A DNA stretch of 64,000 nucleotides from Gammaproteobacteria bacterium UBA4421 (GCA_002389675.1 DGQF01000034.1:54688-118687); one strand, 5' to 3'; shown: positions 1-8,770, counted from the stretch's first letter. Notes: generated from the letters alone by a model not told the origin. A program made the numbers and translations.

Positions 1-1398
1 TACAACGGGCAAATGCCAACGTTGCACTCGGCTCGGGCGTTGTGTGAAGACCCAGCAACGAGACTGCCGCAGTGTGAGACAAACTATGCCTCCAGAAATC
101 CTGCACCGGCGCAGAACAACAACTTACACATTGGCGTATGGGAAGGCGATCGTGGCCAAAATGGCGATCTGAACGTGTCTCATGGTATCAACAGCATCGG
201 TAGTGATCTGCTGTACCATACACAGACCAAGCGTGAAGCGTATGCCCTCTATACTCAGGGTGTTTGGGATATCAACGATACCTTTACATTGACGGTTGGT
301 CTGCGATATGCAGAAGATGAGGTTCTAGCTGAAGAGAATTTGTGGCGTTATACAGAACTTGCGCCAGGATTTTTGCCTGCGTTTGGCCTTGATATGTTCA
401 CATATAACCTACTTAACGGCGGCGTTGTCGCGGACGCAGAGGCCCCTGGTGGTTTCCGTGGCACCGACCGTGCGGTTAATGGTGGATTTCCTGCGGCGAT
501 TAGTGTTTATCGTCAGTTCAAGCGTACGGATAAAGAAACCACTGGACGTGTTAATTTAGATTGGAATCTTTCTGACAATGCCATGATTTATTTGTCAGCA
601 ACCTCTGGGTATCGTTCAGGCGGCAACAATCTGGTATTTTTCAGTGCAACGCCTGATTATGACCCTGAAGAGCTGATGGCCTATGAGTTAGGCTATAAAC
701 TGCAGTTGCTGGATAATTCATTGCAGCTCAACGGATCGTTTTACTACTATGATTATGAGTCGATCCATACCGTTGCCACTGAGGTGACCCCGCCTTTGGT
801 TCCCGGTGGTGCACCGGGTACAACCACCTCTGTATTGCCAGCACCTGGTGCTGAGATTTACGGTATTGAGGCAGAAGCGATGTGGCTGGCGACAGATAAT
901 CTGACTTTGGGTGGTAATTTCAGCTTTACGCCAAGTGAGTACACCAAGGACTTGTTTATTCAAGATCCAGCAGAAGTGGGTACTCCCGAGTCGCTGTTTC
1001 CAGATACAAACAAGCTAACCCAAAACATTAAGGGAAACCAGATCCTGCAGGTGCCTGAATTTAAGTATACGGTTTGGGGTAGTTATGGCTTCCCCTTGGC
1101 CGGTGGATCTCGGTTGGAGGTTTTGGGTGTCTATAACTGGATTGATGAGGTGTACTACTCACCGTTTGAATCCAAGGGCGAACGTTCTGATGCGTATGAT
1201 CGTTTAGATTTGCGCGCGACGTGGACATCAGCTGGTTCAAATTGGATTGTGTCAGCCTTTGTAAACAATGTGTTTAATGACGTTGGCGTGCTGCAGGTAT
1301 TGCGTGAAGGTGAAGCTGAGAGCTTCCGCCGTTCTGCAGGCACAACGGTGCCTCGTCTGTATGGCCTTGAGTTAACCTACTCGTTGGGTGCCCTTTAA
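1..1398 (+). CDS. TonB-dependent receptor, C-terminal part (5' end outside window)
   Basis: The reading frame is open from the first base and ends at 1398, giving 465 residues of the C-terminal part of an outer-membrane TonB-dependent receptor. What is seen is alternating beta-strand sequence with many aromatic residues, typical motifs such as 'LTVGLRYAEDE' and 'MIYLSATSGYRSGG', and a last strand 'RLYGLELTYSL'. The plug domain and TonB box lie upstream and cannot be judged. Such receptors import siderophores, vitamin B12, glycans or other large ligands using proton-motive force. The family resembles the large group in marine and sphingomonad-like bacteria, so the substrate is unknown. The protein ends in Leu rather than the usual terminal aromatic residue. 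A terminator follows directly. Confidence 0.93.
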   Translation, partial: YNGQMPTLHSARALCEDPATRLPQCETNYASRNPAPAQNNNLHIGVWEGDRGQNGDLNVSHGINSIGSDLLYHTQTKREAYALYTQGVWDINDTFTLTVGLRYAEDEVLAEENLWRYTELAPGFLPAFGLDMFTYNLLNGGVVADAEAPGGFRGTDRAVNGGFPAAISVYRQFKRTDKETTGRVNLDWNLSDNAMIYLSATSGYRSGGNNLVFFSATPDYDPEELMAYELGYKLQLLDNSLQLNGSFYYYDYESIHTVATEVTPPLVPGGAPGTTTSVLPAPGAEIYGIEAEAMWLATDNLTLGGNFSFTPSEYTKDLFIQDPAEVGTPESLFPDTNKLTQNIKGNQILQVPEFKYTVWGSYGFPLAGGSRLEVLGVYNWIDEVYYSPFESKGERSDAYDRLDLRATWTSAGSNWIVSAFVNNVFNDVGVLQVLREGEAESFRRSAGTTVPRLYGLELTYSLGAL

Positions 1399-1439
1399 GG
1401 GTTTAGCCTAGGGCTACTGGCTGTGAGCCAGGTGAATAA

Positions 1440-1466
1440 AAAGGGGCGCAGTGCGCCCCTTTTTTG
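1440..1466 (+). terminator. Rho-independent terminator of the TonB receptor gene
   Basis: A perfect 7-bp GC stem (ggggcgc / gcgcccc, 1443-1449 and 1453-1459) closes a 3-nt loop and is followed by a T run at 1460-1465. A run of A residues on the 5' side makes it potentially bidirectional. Confidence 0.9.
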
Positions 1467-1516
1467 TTGCTACTGGGTTTACACTAAGCGGACGTAACAT
1501 CATAAACAGGTTTAGG

Positions 1517-2080
1517 ATGAGTCAAAAAACCCCATTCACGTTTTGCTTGATTGCCGTCGTATGCTCCCTTTTTTGCCTAAGTTCGGGGGTCTTAGCAAAA
1601 GAGAAGCGGCAGAAAACATATACAGTCACTCATGGTCCTGTTGAAACGCTCATGATGACCCGCGGCTCGACCGGCCATGAACTGGGTGATCTGCGCATTT
1701 TGCCCGCAACCCCTATATTTGATCTGCAGGGCCATGAAATAGGGCGTTTAGATGCGAATTTGATCACCACTTCCGTTGATTATCCGACTTATGGCGATGA
1801 AATTCGTATGAGCACGCTTAATTTTGTCTTTGGCACGGCAGAAGCCGCTTTTTCAGGCTCAGCCCATCAAATTGTGGTGGCTGGCAGCGGATTTTATCCG
1901 GGTGATCAGAGTACCATCGCCGTGGGCAATGAACTCATTCGGCCCATAACTGGAGGTTCTGGTAAGTATCAGGGGGCGACCGGTTCAGCGTTGACAGAAC
2001 ATTTAGAGGATGGGTCTTGGCGCCATACCTTTGTGTTTGCGCGTCAAAAGCGTTTGCGCAAACTTCGCGACCATGACTGA
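1517..2080 (+). CDS. Exported allene-oxide-cyclase-barrel / dirigent-like protein
   Basis: This is a 187-aa protein with an N-terminal signal peptide (hydrophobic stretch around residues 9-27, ending near LAKEK). The mature part has features of the allene-oxide-cyclase-barrel/dirigent fold: paired strands, 'GSGFYPGDQSTIAVGNEL', and the 'PITGGSGKYQGATGS' glycine-rich turn followed by a final strand. Plant members guide stereochemistry of coupling or cyclise epoxides; bacterial members are uncharacterised, so no reaction is claimed. An upstream start at 1451 would place the start codon inside the terminator, so ATG 1517 is chosen; it also begins a proper signal peptide. The gene stands alone between the terminator and the next run of genes. 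Confidence 0.7.
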   Translation: MSQKTPFTFCLIAVVCSLFCLSSGVLAKEKRQKTYTVTHGPVETLMMTRGSTGHELGDLRILPATPIFDLQGHEIGRLDANLITTSVDYPTYGDEIRMSTLNFVFGTAEAAFSGSAHQIVVAGSGFYPGDQSTIAVGNELIRPITGGSGKYQGATGSALTEHLEDGSWRHTFVFARQKRLRKLRDHD

Positions 2081-2190
2081 GTGCCTCTAGTAGCGAAGTT
2101 GCCTAAAAAACGATGGTTTTATTTGTTTCAGAGGAAGTAGGCGATGCAAACTTGCGTGCAAGCGATGATAGAGCGCCAGAACTTTGACCT

Positions 2191-2337
2191 GTGAGCGAAA
2201 AGAAAGTCGGTGCTGTGCTGATACTCAGCCGTATCTTAACTCGAGTAGCACCTGCGGCAGGAGCAATTTTGCTTGTCGCATCGGTGGGCGGGTGCTGCAT
2301 AATGCCTATACCAGATGAGATTTTAGAGGCGCTATGA
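2191..2337 (+). CDS. Possible 48-aa small hydrophobic/lipoprotein-like ORF coupled to the next gene
   Basis: A GTG-started frame of 48 codons encodes a basic N-terminus, a hydrophobic segment (APAAGAILLVASVGG) and a Cys pair that could be a lipobox (VGGC-C). Its TGA stop overlaps the ATG of the following methyltransferase gene in an ATGA arrangement, the usual sign of translational coupling. Against it: no clear Shine-Dalgarno sequence before GTG 2191, an in-frame stop immediately upstream, and no recognised family. It may be real, or a chance frame in a leader. Confidence 0.3.
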   Translation: MSEKKVGAVLILSRILTRVAPAAGAILLVASVGGCCIMPIPDEILEAL

Positions 2338-3218
2338 CATCGCAGATAGCAACAGATCTTACGATAATGGACGGCGGAATGGGCAGCGAGCTGCTGAAAC
2401 GCAGTGGCCAGCGTGGTGGTTTGTGGTCCGCACAGGCGCTGCTCGATGCTCCAGAAACAGTGGCTCAAGTGCACCAGGACTATATCGATGCTGGTGCGCG
2501 TTTAATTATCACCAATACTTATTCGACCGTACCTAGTTATCTGCAGAAAGGTGGTTGGCAAGACCGGTTTTTGGAATTGGCAACGCTTGCCGGTCAAATT
2601 GCGCGAGACGTGGCTGATCAGGGGCCGGATCATGTTCGTGTGGCCGGATCATTGCCTCCTTTGAATGAGAGTTATCGCTTTGATCTAGTGCCGCCAGCGC
2701 AAGAAGCGGCATCGGTTTACACAGCGCTAGCCCAGGCGTTGATGCCCTATGTAGATCTTTTTATTTGCGAGACAATGTCCAGCGTTCGGGAAGCCCGAAA
2801 TGCGGTTGCTGCGGCGCGTCGAGTGGGCGGAGCCGACACGCCTGTTTGGGTTTCTTGGACCTTGGCTGAGGAGCCTGGGCGAGGCCTGCGCAGTGGTGAA
2901 TCCATTTCCCAAGCGGTTGCCGAACTTGCTGATTATGGGGTTGAAGCCTATCTATTCAACTGTACCTCAGCTGATGCGATCACGGCGGGATTAGCTGAGT
3001 TGCGTACCCTGACAACGCAGCAGATTGGTGCTTATCCGAATCTGTTGCACATTCCTGCGGGTTGGACGTTGGATAACGAAGTACAGGCTGGTCATTATGA
3101 AATGACCGATGAGGAATTTCGAGCCTATGCGGTTATTTGGCGAGAACAGGGCGCGCAAATCATTGGTGGTTGTTGTGGTATTGGACCTCAACATATTCGT
3201 GCGCTGGCTACGCTTTAA
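2334..3218 (+). CDS. Homocysteine S-methyltransferase family protein
   Basis: The 294-aa protein is a complete single-domain zinc-dependent homocysteine methyltransferase (Pfam S-methyl_trans; relatives MmuM, BHMT and the MetH N-domain). It starts with the family signature 'IMDGGMGSELL', has 'ITNTYST' and ends with the zinc ligands: a Cys in 'FNCTSADAI' (about residue 208) and the Cys pair in 'GGCCGIGPQHI' (residues 280-281). It would transfer a methyl group, probably from S-methylmethionine or a betaine/sulfonium donor, to homocysteine to make methionine; the donor cannot be read from sequence. A GAGG motif lies 5 nt before the ATG. It opens a same-strand run of five metabolic genes. Confidence 0.88.
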   Translation: MTSQIATDLTIMDGGMGSELLKRSGQRGGLWSAQALLDAPETVAQVHQDYIDAGARLIITNTYSTVPSYLQKGGWQDRFLELATLAGQIARDVADQGPDHVRVAGSLPPLNESYRFDLVPPAQEAASVYTALAQALMPYVDLFICETMSSVREARNAVAAARRVGGADTPVWVSWTLAEEPGRGLRSGESISQAVAELADYGVEAYLFNCTSADAITAGLAELRTLTTQQIGAYPNLLHIPAGWTLDNEVQAGHYEMTDEEFRAYAVIWREQGAQIIGGCCGIGPQHIRALATL

Positions 3219-3264
3219 TTGCACGCAAGCATAAAGGCCCGCCAGCCAAGATGGTGTTGCCCGG

Positions 3265-4083
3265 ATGCGTTTTACCGAAAGAGGCATTGTTTTGGCGGAT
3301 GCAGAATTCAGAATTTTTTCTTATTTACCGAACCCGCGAGTGTGGAAATCGTTAATCACTGCGGATTTATGTGGTGTGCAGGTAGACGTAATAGGGGATA
3401 AGCCAGCTCGTCTGTCACAATGGTTATGGGACTATGAAGCGCGTCTGTTGCCACCAGAAATGCGCGGTGAGGAAAGTGTCTATGCCCGGACTGGCCGCAG
3501 GGGGTTTTCTGGCACGCTTTACAAAACGGATGCTTTTCTGCGGGCTCAGCCATTTGGTACGGTGCCATGCGCTTTTGGCCCGAGCGGGCATGTTGGCCTT
3601 TTCGAATCAAATTCTATTTTGCGGGCTGTGGCCAGAGCAGGTTCAAAAACGCTTAATTTATATGGCGATGATATTTATTCAGCATCCCGTATTGATGGTT
3701 TTTTGGATGCAAACTTAGTGTTTGCGCGTGAAGTACAGGTTTATCTGCTGAGTATCGAAGACCTGAGTTCAGGGGCGCATGAGCGCATGGTGTCAGCCTA
3801 TGAATTTTATTTGAGTGGTATTGAAAGTGCGTTGGGGCACGGTCAGTGGATCAGCGGTGACACCATGAGCATCGCCGATATCTCTTTTGTATGTGATTTC
3901 GCGCAATGCTTGCGTGATCGATTTTTCGATGCGCAGCTGCAGTCTCAAGGTTTTTCTGCTGTGAGTTCCCAGTGTCGAATCGACTATCCTCGCGCAGTGC
4001 AGCACATGTTGACGCTGTGCGAGACGCCGGCCTTTAAATCTCATATGGGGGATTATCTTGACGCGTTCAAAACTGCTGAATGA
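3265..4083 (+). CDS. Glutathione S-transferase family protein
   Basis: A 272-aa protein with the two-domain GST layout. The N-terminal thioredoxin-like domain contains a sequence ending in 'GLFESNSILRAVAR', the classical glutathione-binding 'ESxxI' turn; an all-helical C-terminal domain follows with 'SRIDGFLD' and 'DTMSIADISFVCDF', the latter matching the conserved 'S.AD' N-capping region. The N-terminal domain is longer than usual, with an insertion around residues 50-95. Eukaryote-like GSTs of this type conjugate or reduce electrophiles; the substrate is unknown. It lies 46 bp after the methyltransferase. A further SAM methyltransferase and an alkenal/quinone reductase-like enzyme follow, suggesting detoxification or modification of a small hydrophobic compound (inference). 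Confidence 0.75.
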   Translation: MRFTERGIVLADAEFRIFSYLPNPRVWKSLITADLCGVQVDVIGDKPARLSQWLWDYEARLLPPEMRGEESVYARTGRRGFSGTLYKTDAFLRAQPFGTVPCAFGPSGHVGLFESNSILRAVARAGSKTLNLYGDDIYSASRIDGFLDANLVFAREVQVYLLSIEDLSSGAHERMVSAYEFYLSGIESALGHGQWISGDTMSIADISFVCDFAQCLRDRFFDAQLQSQGFSAVSSQCRIDYPRAVQHMLTLCETPAFKSHMGDYLDAFKTAE

Positions 4084-4125
4084 TTTTTGATATTTCGTGA
4101 AATCTTACAGGTCAGGCAATCAAGC

Positions 4126-4953
4126 ATGAATAACAAACAACAATCTGAATATTGGAATGGTGCTGCGGGTCAGACTTGGGTGGGTGCTCAGGTGCACTTG
4201 GATGAAATACTCAACCCAATTTCACAGGTGGCTCTAAGTCAAGCTGCTGGGATGCCCGGAGAGCAAACGCTTGATGTCGGCTGTGGTTGTGGCACAACCA
4301 GTTTGGCGTTGGCCGCTCAGGGCGCCCAAGTGCTGGGAGTGGATATTTCTGCACCGATGCTGGTACACGCCAAGAACCGTTTGCGGGGTGTTGAGCGCGT
4401 TTCGTACCTACATGCAGATGCCTCTGCCGCCGTCTTTGAGCCAATCTATGATCTTGTTTTTTCACGTTTTGGGGTAATGTTCTTTGATAACCCTGTGGGC
4501 GCGTTCAGCAATTTGCATGGCGCGTTAAAGCCGGGGGGGAGATTGGTCTTTGTGTGTTGGCAGTCTTCAGCAGCCAATCCTTGGATTGCGGTGGGTGCGC
4601 AGGCGATAGAGAGTTTTTTCCCGGCGAATGATCCCCCTGACCCGCGAATGCCGGGCCCGTTTGCTTTTGCGGATCCTGAATATTTACAGGACGTGCTGGT
4701 CAGGTCTGGTTATCAGCAGATCCATCTGCGGCCGCTGTTGATGGATTTGACCGTGGGTTCGGATCTGGATTCAGCGATGAAATTTCAAACAGAGGTGGGT
4801 CCCGTCAGCCGAGTGATGACTGACCTCAAAGGGGGCGTTCGGGATCGAGCGGTGAACGCTGTGAGAGACGCATTGACGCCCTATATCACCCCATTGGGGG
4901 TGCGGATGTCGTCCTCGACATGGATTGTAACCGCTTCAAAAGGAGATAAGTGA
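4126..4953 (+). CDS. Class I SAM-dependent methyltransferase
   Basis: A 275-aa Rossmann-fold methyltransferase of the Methyltransf_11/25 group. Motif I is 'LDVGCGCGTTSLALA' (about residue 48), followed by the acidic end of strand 2 ('VLGVDISAPML'), a motif II region 'YDLVFSRFGVMFFDNP' and post-motif 'LKPGGRLVFVCWQ'. An upstream TTG (4087) is possible, but ATG 4126 gives the usual start just ahead of 'EYWNGAAGQTW', a stretch common to this subfamily. The stop overlaps the next start (TGATG). The acceptor is unknown. Confidence 0.82.
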   Translation: MNNKQQSEYWNGAAGQTWVGAQVHLDEILNPISQVALSQAAGMPGEQTLDVGCGCGTTSLALAAQGAQVLGVDISAPMLVHAKNRLRGVERVSYLHADASAAVFEPIYDLVFSRFGVMFFDNPVGAFSNLHGALKPGGRLVFVCWQSSAANPWIAVGAQAIESFFPANDPPDPRMPGPFAFADPEYLQDVLVRSGYQQIHLRPLLMDLTVGSDLDSAMKFQTEVGPVSRVMTDLKGGVRDRAVNAVRDALTPYITPLGVRMSSSTWIVTASKGDK

Positions 4954-5954
4954 TGACCGGGAATACACAAGTGCTTATAGACAGTCTGCCCAGAGGCAAG
5001 CTCGAGGCGCACCACTATCGGCTGCACACCGCTGAGGTGCCCACAGTGCAAGAGGGAGAGGTATTGGTTAAAACTAGGGCATTTGCGATTACCGCGGGTA
5101 CGCGTGCGGGTTTGCAGGGCAGCGCGAGTTATGCGGGTGCCCCGCAAGCCGGTGTTGTTATGAATGCGACAGGGGTTGGAGAGGTTGTTGAAAGCCGGGT
5201 TGCAGAGATTCCGGTGGGTAGCATGGTTTTAGCACCCACGGGATGGCAGGAATTCTCGGCTCACAAAGCGCGTATGTTGACGCTGATTCCTCGTTTACAT
5301 GACCCAATACACTATCTGGGACCTCTGGGGGTGAATGGTCTGACGGCATACTTTGGCCTGCTTGAGGTCGGCCAGCCTCAGCCGGGCGAAACTCTAATGA
5401 TTTCAGCTGCAGCGGGTTCCGTAGGTCATCTGGTTGGACAAATAGGTAAACTCAAAGGCCTTCGCGTGGTCGGTGTCTGTGGTGCTCAGAGCAAGGGAGA
5501 CCTGTTGCAAAATGAGCTCAGCTTTGATGCTGCAGTTAACTACAAAAAAGATACTTTTCGGGCGGATCTGAAATCGGCGACGCCGGATGGCGTCGACGTT
5601 TATTTTGACAATACAGGGGGCATGATTCTTGGTGCTGCGCTTTTTCGCATGAATGTCTTTGGCCGTATCGCATGCTGCGGTGTGGTCTCGCAATATGATA
5701 CCGACCGACCCGAGCCAGGACCCAAAGGTATTCCTGGGTTATTGATTAACAAACGAATCCAAATGCGTGGGTTTTTAGTGTTTGACTTTGCCGCTCGTTA
5801 TGCCGAAGCGCGCGAGGAAATCACCGCGTGGATTCAATCGGGCGAATTGCAAGTGCTTACAGATGACGTCCAAGGTTTGCAGTCCGCTCCAGATGCCTTT
5901 GTTGATTTGCTCAGCGGCGGTAATGTGGGTACCCGAATCGTACATTTGGATTGA
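4953..5954 (+). CDS. NADP-dependent MDR oxidoreductase (zinc-free, quinone/alkenal reductase-like)
   Basis: A 333-aa medium-chain dehydrogenase/reductase. An N-terminal GroES-like domain is followed by a Rossmann domain whose nucleotide loop is 'AAAGSVGHLVGQIGKLKG' (AxxGxxG), the signature of the leukotriene B4 dehydrogenase / alkenal reductase / CurA branch; a later 'YFDNTGG' also matches that branch. Zinc ligands of alcohol dehydrogenases are absent. It would reduce a C=C bond of an alpha,beta-unsaturated ketone or aldehyde with NADPH. AGGAG at 4941-4945 is well spaced for ATG 4953, so that start is preferred to GTG 4950. It is translationally coupled to the upstream methyltransferase. Confidence 0.85.
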   Translation: MTGNTQVLIDSLPRGKLEAHHYRLHTAEVPTVQEGEVLVKTRAFAITAGTRAGLQGSASYAGAPQAGVVMNATGVGEVVESRVAEIPVGSMVLAPTGWQEFSAHKARMLTLIPRLHDPIHYLGPLGVNGLTAYFGLLEVGQPQPGETLMISAAAGSVGHLVGQIGKLKGLRVVGVCGAQSKGDLLQNELSFDAAVNYKKDTFRADLKSATPDGVDVYFDNTGGMILGAALFRMNVFGRIACCGVVSQYDTDRPEPGPKGIPGLLINKRIQMRGFLVFDFAARYAEAREEITAWIQSGELQVLTDDVQGLQSAPDAFVDLLSGGNVGTRIVHLD

Positions 5955-5956
5955 GC

Positions 5957-6442
5957 ATGGCAAAGCGTAAAAAAGCCTCTGGAGTGTGGGTGGTTTGTAT
6001 TCTTGCGACTGTTTTTGCTAGTCAAGCCGCGGCGGACAGATCTGCAGATATAAAGGACGTCTGCACCGATTTGGTGTTGGATTATGCCTACTATCGCGAT
6101 CGCCCTGAACCTGAACAGTTGGGGCGGCTGTTCACGAAAGATGCAACGCTGATGGTAATGGGACAGGCGTTTAAAGGTCGATCCGAAATCGAGAAAAGGG
6201 TGCGCGATGCCCGAGACGGCCCCGTGTTTCGCCATATGATGAGCACCATAAGAATTTTTGTCCTAGATGCGGATCATGCGCGTGGCGTAAGTTATGTAAC
6301 GGTGTATTCCGCGCCGCCGGGTGAAGGTCCTAGGCCTCTTCAGGATCCGGTTGCGGTCGGGGAATATCATGATCAGTTTGTGCGCACCGAGCACGGCTGG
6401 CAAATCGCTCAGCGGGAATTTGTCGCTGTGTATTTGCCTTGA
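5957..6442 (+). CDS. Exported SnoaL-like / NTF2-fold protein
   Basis: A 161-aa protein with an N-terminal signal peptide (KRKK followed by a hydrophobic stretch and 'SQAAADR' as probable cleavage region). The mature part carries the SnoaL/NTF2 pattern: 'YYRDRPEPEQLGRLFTKDATLMVMGQAFKGRSEIEKRV', read in two parts as helix 1 and the cone-shaped sheet start, then 'HMMSTIRIFVLD' and the C-terminal 'RTEHGWQIAQREFV'. This is the nuclear-transport-factor-2 fold used by polyketide cyclases, limonene epoxide hydrolases and steroid isomerases. The substrate is unknown. Start ATG lies 2 nt after the preceding stop, so it belongs to the same operon. Confidence 0.72.
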   Translation: MAKRKKASGVWVVCILATVFASQAAADRSADIKDVCTDLVLDYAYYRDRPEPEQLGRLFTKDATLMVMGQAFKGRSEIEKRVRDARDGPVFRHMMSTIRIFVLDADHARGVSYVTVYSAPPGEGPRPLQDPVAVGEYHDQFVRTEHGWQIAQREFVAVYLP

Positions 6443-6476
6443 GGGCAGCCCGTATAGTCACTCACATCGGCTGGGC

Positions 6477-7802
6477 CTATTTCAGGGGTAGCCGTTGCGG
6501 TGAGCGGGGTGTGGCAGGTGGCCGCTGAGGCTTCCTTTTTTTCTGCGAGTTTCGATTATTCCTTGCTTTGGGATCCTTGTTTGAGGGAGCCTGTGTCACC
6601 TGTTGAGGTCGGTTGCTTTGGCTGGACCTGTTTAAGTTAGGCCTATTTTGGTTGTTGCGACGCTCGGTGCGCGCGTTGCTCCGGTTGGGATGTCGATCAA
6701 ACGTCTCGCGCCTATCCGCTTTAGGGCGGTGTACCGTGGAGCGCTCGTAGGTCTGCTGTACGCTGTTGATCTCGCGGGTCACCGGTCGGTGGGCACTGGC
6801 GCGTGATCGATGGTTGTTGGCATCGGTGTTGCGTTGTTGTCGATTAGGTCGACTCTGATCGTGCCGCGTGTGGCCTCGATGGCGGGGCCTGTCCGAGCGG
6901 TTACGATGATTGGGTCGCGCGCCTGAGTAGCGCTCATCAGGCTGCCATCGTTGCCTATTTTTTTGTTTGTGGTGGTGATGTTTGCGGGATTTGAATCGAT
7001 TATATTTTTGCGTGCGGCGGTAATGATTGTGATTATATCTGCGATCATAGTAGGGGTGGCGGTGGTAACGATGAGTGTAATGACCTAGATGGTTATCGTG
7101 CCAAGACAAGGCAAACATTGAACTGATGCCCCAAAATCTATAGTCGTAATTATAGTAAGCGTGGCCGTAATCGTAGGGGTAAAAATACAGGGGATAGGGG
7201 GTTGGATAATAATGGTATACCGGCTGTGGCTGATAAACGGTGACTGCCTCAGGTGCATAGTAGGGGACATGCACAACTTCGGGGTCGCGCGATGCTATGG
7301 TTACTGCGCCATTTTGACGATTCACAATTTGGTGCTCGTCCGTTTTAAGATTGCCGGCGGCTAGTGCCGCTTCCCTAAATGCTTTGATGGCGGTGATCAC
7401 ATCTTCCTGTTGGGTTGCGACCGCTTGCCCGAGGGCCCATGTCCATTCGAGATCTTCGTTGAGTTGATTCAAGGCTTCCGGGTAATTAAGTAACGCAACA
7501 ATCGATTCATCCCAGTTGTCGTCGGGTTCTATTCCTGAGTTTGTTTTACTTGATTCGTGAAAGCGCGTCGCGGCAACAATTTGTAAAGGGTAGGTGGAAG
7601 CGGGTAATACCAGCGCCAGCAGAGTGTCAGAATACAGAGCAACGGGCCCGACCAGTTCACCTAGTGCTGCTTCGTCAAGCCATTGATTTCCAACTGCTGG
7701 TGTTATTTCTCCATCGTTGGCCGCTTGGATGCTACAGGATGCAAATATCCACAGCAGCGCAAGTAGCATCATTGGCGTTGAAGCGTTCTTGATTCGGTTC
7801 AT
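6477..7802 (-). CDS. DUF3300 family protein with Arg/His/Asn-rich tail
   Basis: A 441-aa exported protein. A signal peptide (about residues 1-27, 'LLWIFASCSIQA') is followed by the DUF3300 domain: 'LGELVGPVALYSDTLLALVLPASTYPLQIV' (read as two blocks) and 'VVHVPYYAPEAVTVYQP'. After a Tyr/Pro/His-rich stretch the last ~190 residues are low-complexity, rich in Arg, His, Asn and Gln, probably disordered and basic. DUF3300 proteins are periplasmic or outer-membrane associated and of unknown function. The ATG at 7802 is preferred because it directly precedes the signal peptide; a longer frame reaches upstream. It lies 98 bp downstream of the rhomboid gene on the same strand. Confidence 0.85.
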   Translation of the reverse strand: MNRIKNASTPMMLLALLWIFASCSIQAANDGEITPAVGNQWLDEAALGELVGPVALYSDTLLALVLPASTYPLQIVAATRFHESSKTNSGIEPDDNWDESIVALLNYPEALNQLNEDLEWTWALGQAVATQQEDVITAIKAFREAALAAGNLKTDEHQIVNRQNGAVTIASRDPEVVHVPYYAPEAVTVYQPQPVYHYYPTPYPLYFYPYDYGHAYYNYDYRFWGISSMFALSWHDNHLGHYTHRYHRHPYYDRRYNHNHYRRTQKYNRFKSRKHHHHKQKNRQRWQPDERYSGARPNHRNRSDRPRHRGHTRHDQSRPNRQQRNTDANNHRSRASAHRPVTREINSVQQTYERSTVHRPKADRRETFDRHPNRSNARTERRNNQNRPNLNRSSQSNRPQQVTQAPSNKDPKARNNRNSQKKRKPQRPPATPRSPQRLPLK

Positions 7803-7900
7803 ATTGGACCCCTGTGCGGGCAATGCCGGCTTGTTCACTATGCCATCAGGGTAAAAGGCGCAAGCTGAACCTAAACTTAATGCCGGTGACCGATGCAGTT

Positions 7901-8770
7901 TTAAATCACCGCAAACAGCCAAGCAGTGGCGGCAATCATAAATGCGCCCGCTCCGGCGCGCTGCTGGTCGGTGACTGTGACTTGTTTGGGGTCCATGCCG
8001 CAGACAATAAACCCCATCGCAATTCCGCAGATAAAACCAAGTATATGGCCCATAATATCGACGTTTTCACCGCCGAAGCCGGTGAATACCAGTAGTGCTA
8101 TGGCACCAAATAGAGGCGCAAAGCCGCGGGTAAATCCTCTACCGCGAAAAAATCCTCTGCGCCAGCCGTATGCGGGAACAATTCCCAATGCCGCGAAGGT
8201 TGCTGTGGATGCGCCAATGGCCATAAAAGAATCAGGTTGAATTAATGCGTTGATGCTGTTGGCCAGAATTCCGCAGACCAATACCAACAGCCATCCGACT
8301 CCAGAGCCTAAATAGCGGCCGACAAATAATCCGAAAACACAGCCGAAGATAGAATTTGACGTAATGTGAGCAATGTCCGCGTGCAGGGTTAGGGCGGTCG
8401 CGGCACGCCATAGATCACCATTGATGAATGCCCCTGCATCAAGACGCCCCAGACTGAGAAAATCCAAAGTACTAAAGGATGCGAGCGCCGGAATGAACCA
8501 AATGACAAATAAGTAGCCGACGACACCGGGCCAGCCACTGTCGACGATCGGTGCCTCGACAGGGGGTAGGGTTTTGGGTTGGTTCTCATCCCAAAAATCT
8601 AACAGTTGGTGGTGGGCACGGGATTGGTCCTGTGCAGACACCAGCAAACTCCAGCCGTTGGGATGTTGCTCAATGATATGGTTGATGCCGACGGCGGTCA
8701 GGACCAGAGCTGCATCATTGACAGCCCTTCGCGAATCCGCTGCATACACCCTGACGTCTGGTGAGTTCAT
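7901..8770 (-). CDS. Rhomboid family intramembrane serine protease
   Basis: A 289-aa protein with a soluble N-terminal domain (residues 1-75, DUF2007-like signal-transducing fold) and six or more membrane segments. The catalytic serine is in 'MAIGASTATFAALG' (Ser188, GxSx motif) and the catalytic histidine in 'MGHILGFICGIAMGF' (His242); the upstream 'LTLHADIAHITSNSIF' matches the conserved rhomboid HxxxxHxxxN stretch. Rhomboids cleave single-pass membrane proteins within the membrane; the substrate is not predictable. It is transcribed away from the BAX-inhibitor gene and towards the DUF3300 gene. Confidence 0.88.
   Translation of the reverse strand: MNSPDVRVYAADSRRAVNDAALVLTAVGINHIIEQHPNGWSLLVSAQDQSRAHHQLLDFWDENQPKTLPPVEAPIVDSGWPGVVGYLFVIWFIPALASFSTLDFLSLGRLDAGAFINGDLWRAATALTLHADIAHITSNSIFGCVFGLFVGRYLGSGVGWLLVLVCGILANSINALIQPDSFMAIGASTATFAALGIVPAYGWRRGFFRGRGFTRGFAPLFGAIALLVFTGFGGENVDIMGHILGFICGIAMGFIVCGMDPKQVTVTDQQRAGAGAFMIAATAWLFAVI

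Noticed and set aside
2103..2474. 123-aa antisense frame across the start of the homocysteine methyltransferase gene
   Set aside because: Overlaps a conserved gene start and has no recognisable features.
6779..7276. Thr/Ile-rich frames overlapping the DUF3300 tail
   Set aside because: They arise from the repetitive codons of the His/Arg-rich tail in other frames.
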